The notes beneath the pieces are model-generated. The model made no database searches. It was not told the origin of the DNA and saw only the letters and a list, made by a program, of their open reading frames with translations. From Bacteroidota bacterium (lineage in GTDB: Bacteria; Bacteroidota; Ignavibacteria; Kapaibacteriales; UBA2268): a DNA stretch of 11,728 nt. A program made the translations under genes and the position numbers. Below are positions 6,521-11,728 of this stretch, piece by piece (the first letter of the stretch is position 1; each line of letters starts with the position of its first letter). The DNA is taken from NCBI GenBank assembly GCA_024280675.1, contig JAJRPT010000207.1:1-11728 (forward strand), written 5' to 3'.

Positions 6521-7897
6521 TTAACCTTCAACACGAGCAAAACGAGCGGTAAAATGCCGAAGAAATTCTGCTTGGTATGTGAATTTATATCCTCGTAAAG
6601 AGTTTCTTTTCTTCCAAACTTCGGCTATCACTTCTACCAGATAATCAAAATGTGATTGTGTATAAACCCTGCGAGGAACTGCAAGACGAACAAGCTCCAA
6701 AGGTGAAGGAACTTCATTGCCATCCTCATCACGGCTTGCAAACATGACCGAACCCAGCTCCACCCCACGTACTCCGCCCTCAATGTACAAGGCATTCACA
6801 AGAGCAATCCCTGGGTATTCCGACGAGGGAATATGCGGTAGAAACTGCTTGGCATCCAAAAATACGGCGTGACCTCCAACTGGTCTAACATGAGGAATGC
6901 CAAGTCGCTCAAACCTATCACCAAGGTATGTCATGGTTGCGTGTCGATATTTTTGATAATCATACTCTAATGCCTCACCTAAACCAACTGCAATAGTCTC
7001 CAAATCACGACCACTCAAACCACCATAAGTTGGGAAGCCTTCCCTTAGAATCAATAAGTTTGTGAACATCTGAGCCCACTCGTCGTTGTTGCAAACCAAG
7101 AATCCACCAATATTAGCAAGCCCATCTTTTTTGGCACTCATAGTCGCACCGTCACACAAAAGAAACATTTCCTTTGCTATTTCAGTTAATGTTTTGTTTG
7201 CATATCCTTCTTCATTTTCTTTGATGAAAAAGGCATTCTCGGCAAACCTACAACAGTCAATGAAAAAAGGGATGCCAGCATCTTTTAATATTTTACTTAC
7301 CTCCTTAATATTAGCCATAGAAACAGCTTGCCCGCCACCCGTATTGTTTGTCACTGTAATCATTGCAAATGGAATTTTCTCTTTGCCGTGCTCTTCTATT
7401 ACTTTCCTCAAAGCAATAGTATCCATATCGCCTTTGAAAGGAACATCAAGGAAAATATCATATCCTTTCTCTTGCAACAAATTGAGTGCTGTGGCACCCA
7501 CGTATTCAAAATTTGCACGAGTTGTGTCAAAGTGGCTATTGTTTGGAATAATATCGCCTGCCTTGACAACAGTTTGAGCAAGAATTGCCTCGGCTGCTCG
7601 CCCTTGGTGAGTGGGTAGAATATGTTTTTTACCTGTAATATGGGCAACTGTGTCACGAAAATGTTTCCAAGAGCGAGAACCGGCGTAGGATTCATCGCCC
7701 AACATGAGGGCCGCCCATTGTTTGGTACTCATGGCACCCGTTCCAGAATCTGTGAGCAAATCAATTGGGCAATCTTCGGCATCTAGCAAAAATACATTGT
7801 TGTGTGCTTTTTCTAAATTAACCACCCGCTCTTCTTTTGTGTTGAGCTTTATGGCTTCGGTCATTTTTATTCTGAACGGCTCGATTATTGTTTTCAT
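6521..7897 (-). CDS. tnaA: Tryptophanase (PLP-dependent tryptophan indole-lyase)
   Basis: A 458-residue cytoplasmic enzyme that splits L-tryptophan into indole, pyruvate and ammonia. The start EPFRIKMTEA, IDLLTDSGTGAMS (45-57), PTHQGR (95-100) and MSAKKDG (253-259, PLP-binding Lys257) place it in the tryptophanase/tyrosine phenol-lyase family at full length. Three substrate positions side with tryptophanase: Asp124 in FDTT (Thr in tyrosine phenol-lyase), Leu381 in VELG where the phenol-lyase has the tyrosine-binding Arg, and His448 in LRHFTARF (Phe in the phenol-lyase). The upstream 104 bp (7898-8001) is AT-rich; it shows no tnaC-like leader peptide and no clear promoter. A GAGA sits about 10 bp before ATG. 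No tryptophan permease gene follows; the methyltransferase-nuclease gene does, after TAATAA and 5 bp in total. Confidence 0.93.
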   Translation of the reverse strand: MKTIIEPFRIKMTEAIKLNTKEERVVNLEKAHNNVFLLDAEDCPIDLLTDSGTGAMSTKQWAALMLGDESYAGSRSWKHFRDTVAHITGKKHILPTHQGRAAEAILAQTVVKAGDIIPNNSHFDTTRANFEYVGATALNLLQEKGYDIFLDVPFKGDMDTIALRKVIEEHGKEKIPFAMITVTNNTGGGQAVSMANIKEVSKILKDAGIPFFIDCCRFAENAFFIKENEEGYANKTLTEIAKEMFLLCDGATMSAKKDGLANIGGFLVCNNDEWAQMFTNLLILREGFPTYGGLSGRDLETIAVGLGEALEYDYQKYRHATMTYLGDRFERLGIPHVRPVGGHAVFLDAKQFLPHIPSSEYPGIALVNALYIEGGVRGVELGSVMFASRDEDGNEVPSPLELVRLAVPRRVYTQSHFDYLVEVIAEVWKKRNSLRGYKFTYQAEFLRHFTARFARVEG

Positions 7898-8001
7898 ATT
7901 TTATATTATCTCTTTTTTAATTTATTTTAAAACCTAGCTTTTTACAACATCCACACTTTCAATATACGAGAATTGTTTTAAATATTATTTGAGCGTTAAG
8001 T

Positions 8002-8784
8002 TCAATACCCCAAAACATAATCCAAGCCAATAAACCGAGTCATTTCTCTGTACTGTTTCTGAGAATCGAACAAATCACGAACTTGCAATTCTAAAGTCAA
8101 ATCTTCGGATGCAGCCCAGCGAAGAGCCACAGAAACCAAGCCTTTCTTTTTGGCAAAAGATTTATCATTGTCATCGATATTGGCATTATATTCAAAGAGA
8201 AGAGTTGTTCGTTTGCCTAGGGTTTGCTCCATACCAAAATATAGGTTTGGTGAACGGTCGCCAGGTTCTGGTTCAAATGAAAGATTAATTCCTCCGTGAA
8301 GAAGAATAAGTCCACCCCACCAAGTAAATGCCTTCGAGCTCGCCAGAAATATTCCTGGTGACAGGGTTTCGAATCTTTTCGCTGAACCAGAATAAAGTCC
8401 ACGCCCTTGAGTTTGGACTCCGATTGTAAATGCAGGGATGTAAGTTGTTTCATCAAAAATACGATAGCGGAGATGAATCCCTGGATATTTCTGGAAATCT
8501 GGCTCGCCCGAACCAACTATTTCCCCACCAGAAAAACTTAGCCCCATCTGAAAATCTTGGAATATTGCAGCCGAAAGCTCAAGCGACATACCGCCCTCAT
8601 CTCCAATGATAGAGTTTATGGCAAAAGAGTTTTTGGGCAAGACTCCAGCCGACGGCATATCGATTATCACACGAGATTCATAACTTGCCTCCCTTCCCGC
8701 ATTTCCTTTGGCAAATGAAATTGTGCTAAAAAGCACTGTCGAAAATATTAACATAATGCTAATATTAATTAATTTTAATAACAT
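8002..8784 (-). CDS. Outer-membrane beta-barrel protein, YjbH-like
   Basis: A 260-residue protein with a clear signal peptide (residues 1-25, hydrophobic core, cut after SFA). The mature part alternates polar and hydrophobic residues in short strands with many aromatic and Gly residues, as in a 10-14-strand barrel. Phrases such as MPSAGVLPKNSF (38-49), FSGGEIVGSG, GIHLRYRIFDE, TIGVQTQGRG and ALRWAASEDLTLEL resemble the YjbH-like outer-membrane family found in several Gram-negative phyla; family membership is from memory and moderate. The start at 8784 is chosen over a longer upstream frame because the signal peptide begins there, AGAGG (8793-8789) precedes it, and a longer form would run into ribD. 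It is divergent from ribD and 104 bp upstream of tnaA on the same strand. Function unknown, perhaps envelope polysaccharide related. Confidence 0.7.
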   Translation of the reverse strand: MLLKLINISIMLIFSTVLFSTISFAKGNAGREASYESRVIIDMPSAGVLPKNSFAINSIIGDEGGMSLELSAAIFQDFQMGLSFSGGEIVGSGEPDFQKYPGIHLRYRIFDETTYIPAFTIGVQTQGRGLYSGSAKRFETLSPGIFLASSKAFTWWGGLILLHGGINLSFEPEPGDRSPNLYFGMEQTLGKRTTLLFEYNANIDDNDKSFAKKKGLVSVALRWAASEDLTLELQVRDLFDSQKQYREMTRFIGLDYVLGY

Positions 8785-8848
8785 GTTTCCTCTGTGCTGG
8801 AGTTTTGAATGAGCAGAAATTAATAAAAAATATTTTAACTTGGCAGAA
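8785..8848. promoter_or_regulatory. Short divergent promoter region between ribD and barrel gene
   Basis: The 64 bp between the two divergent starts must hold at least the leaders of both genes. On the minus strand AGAGG (8793-8789) is a likely ribosome site for the barrel gene. On the plus side only AT-rich DNA precedes ribD, without a clear Shine-Dalgarno sequence. No FMN riboswitch could fit or is seen. Confidence 0.45.
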
Positions 8849-9958
8849 ATGAAATCACATGACCAAAAATATATGTCTTTGGCTTTGGAGTTGGCTCTAA
8901 ATGGGCGGGGGCATGTGAGTCCAAACCCGCTTGTTGGGGCGGTCATTGTTCGTGATGATGAGCTAATCGGGACGGGTTTTCACGCAAGACTTGGAGACGC
9001 TCACGCAGAAGTAAATGCAATAAATAATGCCAAAGAAAATAATATAACTGATTTTTCTGATTGCACAATTTATGTGACTCTGGAGCCATGTTCTCATTTT
9101 GGAAAAACTCCACCTTGTGCGAATGTGATTGCCGAACATAAATTTAGACGAGTGGTTATTCCAATGACCGATCCTCACGAGAAAGTTAATGGTGGTGGAA
9201 TTGTTTTGCTCAAGAATGCGGGAATCAAAGTTGAAATTGGTGTTTTAGAAGACGAAGCTCATTGGCTTAATCGTTTTTTTATAAAGCATATCCAGTCTGG
9301 GGTTCCATACATTATTTCCAAATTTGGCTCTTCACTCGACGGGCGAATTGCTTTGGAAAATGGAGAATCCAAGTGGATTACAACCGAAGAATCTCGCAAA
9401 GATGTTCATAAAACAAGGGCGGAAGTTGATGCCATTTTAGTCGGAAGAGGCACAGCACTTTCTGATAATCCAAAATTAAATGTGCGTTTGGTGAGTGGGC
9501 GAAATCCGAGTCGAATCGTTTGTGATTCGGCTTTGAGTTTGCCATTGGGACTAGATTTATTTTCGGATGAGAATGCAAAGAACACATTTGTGATTCATTC
9601 TGAAAATAATTTTGATAAAAACAAAGCCGAAGAACTTTCTGTCAGAAATATTAAACTTATTTCAGTTCAACAAAATAAGTCTGGATTAAATCTCGAATCA
9701 GCATTTAAAATATTAGGCGGTGAACATGGAATTAATTCGATTTTAGTCGAAGGTGGAGCTGGCATTAATTCTTATTTAATGCAAAATAATCTGATTGACG
9801 AGATTCAATCCTATATTGCTCCGATGATAATTGGACGTGGAATGGGAGCATTTTCAAATCTTGAATATGATGGTCTTGGAGATGTCCCACGTTGGGAATT
9901 AAAAAAAATGTGTAAATTAGGAAATGATATTAAGCTCATTTACGTTAATAAATTATGA
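8849..9958 (+). CDS. ribD: Bifunctional riboflavin enzyme RibD (deaminase/reductase)
   Basis: A 369-residue cytoplasmic enzyme that deaminates 2,5-diamino-6-ribosylamino-4-pyrimidinone phosphate and then reduces the ribose with NADPH, two early steps of riboflavin synthesis. The N-terminal deaminase domain (about 1-145) has the zinc site HAE at 52-54 (Glu54 catalytic) and PCSHFGKTPPC at 80-90 (Cys81, Cys90). The reductase domain (about 150-369) shows KFGSSLDGRIAL (158-169), DAILVGRGT (194-202), NPSRIV and LVEGGA (299-304). Length and both domains are complete. ATG 8849 is chosen; an in-frame TTG at 8840 would add three residues and cannot be excluded. The last codons overlap the next gene through ATGA (9955-9958). 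No other rib gene is in the window. Confidence 0.95.
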   Translation: MKSHDQKYMSLALELALNGRGHVSPNPLVGAVIVRDDELIGTGFHARLGDAHAEVNAINNAKENNITDFSDCTIYVTLEPCSHFGKTPPCANVIAEHKFRRVVIPMTDPHEKVNGGGIVLLKNAGIKVEIGVLEDEAHWLNRFFIKHIQSGVPYIISKFGSSLDGRIALENGESKWITTEESRKDVHKTRAEVDAILVGRGTALSDNPKLNVRLVSGRNPSRIVCDSALSLPLGLDLFSDENAKNTFVIHSENNFDKNKAEELSVRNIKLISVQQNKSGLNLESAFKILGGEHGINSILVEGGAGINSYLMQNNLIDEIQSYIAPMIIGRGMGAFSNLEYDGLGDVPRWELKKMCKLGNDIKLIYVNKL

Positions 9959-10167
9959 ACACACCACAAATAACATATATTGATGATAAAATTGTAATTA
10001 CATTAGATAATAATGACGAGTCAAAAAAGTTAGTTAATTCTTTGCTATTAAAAGAGTTTAACGAAATATTGGATGAAGCTAATTTTGATGATGCTATAAT
10101 TGACATCGGAAGAGAAATCAAGTCTAGTGCAGCGAAAAAATATATTAAGGATAATAATCTATCTTGA
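9955..10167 (+). CDS. Small antitoxin-like protein preceding a PIN-domain gene
   Basis: A 70-residue acidic protein of no family I recognise. The N-terminus has two short strand-like runs (QITYIDDKIVITL), followed by probable helices (ESKKLVNSLLLKEFNEILDEA and DIGREIKSSAAKKYIKD). It does not look like a ribbon-helix-helix or AbrB antitoxin. Its position directly before a PIN nuclease gene, with stop and start overlapping (TTGA 10164-10167), is the arrangement of VapBC-type modules, so an antitoxin or partner role is inferred from context. Its own ATG overlaps the ribD stop by 4 bp and there is no ribosome site, so translation probably depends on ribD. Base composition is much more AT-rich than ribD. 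Confidence 0.65.
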   Translation: MNTPQITYIDDKIVITLDNNDESKKLVNSLLLKEFNEILDEANFDDAIIDIGREIKSSAAKKYIKDNNLS

Positions 10168-11021
10168 AATATATTGTAGTTGATACTAATAAAGTTTTTT
10201 CTGCATTGTTAGGAAATAATAAATCATTTTTTAAAATTCTATTTAATAGTCAATATCATTTCATTGCTCCAAATTCAATTATCAAAGAACTTAGTAATCA
10301 TAAACAAAGAATTTATGAATCAAGTACATTATCTGCTAAAAAAATTAAAAGGCTACTTGAACTAATATTTTTCAATATAGTTGTATTAAACGATATAAGT
10401 CAAGAAGCTAAAAATGAAGCTACAAAATTTTGTGTAGATAAAGACCCTGACGACATTCCATTTGTAGCACTAGCAATTGAGTATAACGCTCTTTACTGGA
10501 CTGGTGACAAGAAAATTAAAGCTCATCTTGAATCGAAAGGCTTTTATAATTTCTTTTATGAAGATTTGCCTGATGAGGATGAAATTTGTGAGAAAATTAA
10601 AAATAAAATAAAAGGTTCACCTTTTGTCAGAGAAGTCAAGTTGGATTCAAAACATTTGATAATTCAATATATTTTTGATTTCCAAGAGAAAAAGAAAAAA
10701 TCAAGCATTAAAGAAGACGATTACAATTATTATTTTGGTACTGGAAAGCAAGTAGATAAAATAATGATTGGAGAACCAATTAGAATATTAAAAGATTGGC
10801 AAAATATTCACAAAGTGAGTTTAACACTTCCATTTGAAGGGAAATTTCACGAAGTAACGATTGAAAGAAAAGATATTTATAATTATTTCAACTCAAATTT
10901 ATTTGCCCTCAAAGATGATAATGATAAATGGGTTAAATTTGTAGATAAATACGTTTATAAAATTAATAATAAGCAAAGAGACAATTTTATCAAAGAATTT
11001 GTTAAAATTGTAAAACATTAA
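10164..11021 (+). CDS. PIN-domain ribonuclease, toxin-like, with C-terminal extension
   Basis: The 285-residue product starts at TTG 10164, which is fixed by the conserved PIN opening KYIVVDTNKVFSALL right after it. Acidic residues expected of the metal-dependent RNase fold are present: Asp7, Glu42 (IIKELSNHK), Asp96/Asp97 (DKDPDDIPFVALA) and Asp115 (YWTGDKKIK). The PIN domain ends near residue 133; VapC toxins are about 130-150 residues in total. A further 150 residues follow that I do not recognise: a charged helical stretch with KKKKSSIKEDD (176-186), then strand-like parts (KVSLTLPFEGKFHEVTIERKDIYNYF, split over 217-242) and a basic C-terminus. The start overlaps the small upstream gene by 4 bp, suggesting coupled translation of partner and nuclease. 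Toxin activity is inferred. Confidence 0.8.
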   Translation: MKYIVVDTNKVFSALLGNNKSFFKILFNSQYHFIAPNSIIKELSNHKQRIYESSTLSAKKIKRLLELIFFNIVVLNDISQEAKNEATKFCVDKDPDDIPFVALAIEYNALYWTGDKKIKAHLESKGFYNFFYEDLPDEDEICEKIKNKIKGSPFVREVKLDSKHLIIQYIFDFQEKKKKSSIKEDDYNYYFGTGKQVDKIMIGEPIRILKDWQNIHKVSLTLPFEGKFHEVTIERKDIYNYFNSNLFALKDDNDKWVKFVDKYVYKINNKQRDNFIKEFVKIVKH

Positions 11022-11043
11022 CTAAAAGGAAGATTCATTCAAA

Positions 11044-11728
11044 ATGATCAAAATACTAGTTCTACTTCTTCTCATTCCTATCTTAGCTTTCTCCCTAGAA
11101 GCAAAAGATAAATACTCAGACATAGCCAATAAAATTTACGCTCACGCAACAAAGGACTCTGCCTCTTGGGATAGACTAGCTTTCATGTTGGACAATTTTG
11201 GACATCGCTTGTCTGGATCTGAAAATCTGGAGCGAACACTTGGTTGGATTTTGGAAGAGATGAAGTCTGATGGCTTTGTAAATGTAGAATCCGACCCAGT
11301 AAAAGTACCACATTGGGTACGAAACGATGCTGTTCTCCGCATGACACATCCTTGGGAAATGGACATCCCTGTTCTGGCTCTCGGTGGAACAATCGCCACC
11401 CCCAAAGGGGGTCTTGAGCTTGATTTGATTGTCGTTCGAGATAAAGATCATTTGGATGAGTTGGGCGACAAAGTAAAAGGCAAGATAGTTTTATTCAACC
11501 GCAAATTTGATTCCTACGGCAAAACTGTCCAACAAAGACTTCACGGTGCAAAGTGGGCATCTGAGTACGGAGCTGTTGCCTCGGTCATTCGTTCGGTTTC
11601 GCCCTATTACAACGCTCATCCCCACACGGGAGTGATGTATTATTCGGATACTGTCAAGAAAATTCCACATGCAGCAATTCCACTTGAGCATGCAGATATG
11701 TTTGCTCGTTTGGATAGTGGCGGGGTAA
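11044..11728 (+). CDS. Carboxypeptidase Q-like M28 metallopeptidase, N-terminal part
   Basis: The frame runs from ATG 11044 to the right edge without a stop, giving 228 residues of a protein usually about 450-480 long. Residues 1-20 are a signal peptide (MIKILVLL..., likely cut after SLEA), so the enzyme works in the periplasm or outside. The visible part closely follows the carboxypeptidase Q/plasma glutamate carboxypeptidase pattern: RLAFMLDNFGHRLSGSENLE (44-63), DPVKVPHWVR (84-93), a protease-associated-like insert from about 110 with KVKGKIVLFN (143-152), and AVASVIRSVSP with HPHTGVMYY. The zinc ligands of the M28 domain lie beyond the window. AAGGAAG 12 bp upstream is a likely ribosome site. 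Only 22 bp separate it from the PIN gene, so it may share that transcript. Confidence 0.88.
   Translation, partial: MIKILVLLLLIPILAFSLEAKDKYSDIANKIYAHATKDSASWDRLAFMLDNFGHRLSGSENLERTLGWILEEMKSDGFVNVESDPVKVPHWVRNDAVLRMTHPWEMDIPVLALGGTIATPKGGLELDLIVVRDKDHLDELGDKVKGKIVLFNRKFDSYGKTVQQRLHGAKWASEYGAVASVIRSVSPYYNAHPHTGVMYYSDTVKKIPHAAIPLEHADMFARLDSGGV

Noticed and set aside
7086..7577. 163-residue plus-strand frame inside tnaA
   Set aside because: Antisense shadow of a strongly conserved enzyme gene, with no ribosome site or recognisable motif.
6521..7897. Tyrosine phenol-lyase instead of tryptophanase
   Set aside because: The tyrosine-binding Arg and the Thr and Phe of that enzyme are replaced by Leu381, Asp124 and His448, as in tryptophanase.
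7898..8001. Tiny GTG-TGG-ATG-TTG-TAA frame on the minus strand as a tnaC-like leader
   Set aside because: Only four codons, with no ribosome site and no TnaC pattern (Trp and Pro at fixed spacing). Chance in AT-rich DNA.
8785..8946. Upstream extension of the barrel gene (314-residue frame starting at 8946)
   Set aside because: The extra 54 residues overlap the ribD 5' end and lack a signal character. A signal peptide with a ribosome site begins at 8784.
1..11728. CRISPR array, tRNA, rRNA, integrase, transposase or IS ends
   Set aside because: None seen. The only repeat of note is the typA-tail pair, which has no spaced units and no transposase nearby.

Overview
The window looks like a chromosomal stretch of an AT-rich, Gram-negative (outer-membrane-bearing) bacterium. 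The best guess is the Bacteroidota/Chlorobiota/Ignavibacteriota group. Supporting signs are two lipobox lipoproteins (one with an acid-rich stretch right after the lipidated Cys), a YjbH-like outer-membrane barrel with a signal peptide, weak Shine-Dalgarno signals with much start/stop overlap, and the housekeeping genes typA, purD and ribD. The taxonomic guess is inference; no rRNA or tRNA is visible.

Left edge (1-1251): the last 26 codons of typA/bipA and its terminator. Then come an AT-rich lipoprotein gene (175-888), a headless C-terminal piece of typA (899-1195), and a second, identical copy of the typA tail and terminator. Positions 1-137 and 1115-1251 match base for base. Next is an AT-rich spacer with one small minus-strand membrane protein (1310-1531).

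Centre left, plus strand (1755-4730): a tightly packed four-gene cluster of surface-type lipoprotein, purD, nitrobindin-like (THAP4/DUF1794) beta-barrel protein, and TIP30-like NAD(P)-binding protein. Junctions are a 4-bp overlap, an 11-bp overlap and 0 bp, so it is probably one transcript, ending at a hairpin terminator (4787-4819).

Centre right, minus strand (8784-4824): a YjbH-like outer-membrane protein, tryptophanase (tnaA), then 5 bp later a DNA adenine methyltransferase whose C-terminal region carries a PD-(D/E)xK nuclease signature. The last is best read as a one-protein restriction-modification-type enzyme.

Right, plus strand (8849-11728): ribD, divergent from the barrel gene. Its stop overlaps the start of a small two-gene PIN-nuclease (toxin-antitoxin-like) module through ATGA; the toxin-like gene overlaps the small gene through TTGA and has an unusual C-terminal extension of about 150 residues. 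The window ends inside a carboxypeptidase Q-like M28 metallopeptidase gene.

The core metabolic genes (purine and riboflavin synthesis, indole-forming tryptophan breakdown, peptide turnover) form the stable background. Three accessory pieces seem to have been dropped into it: the lipoprotein between typA tails, the methyltransferase-nuclease behind tnaA, and the PIN module behind ribD.
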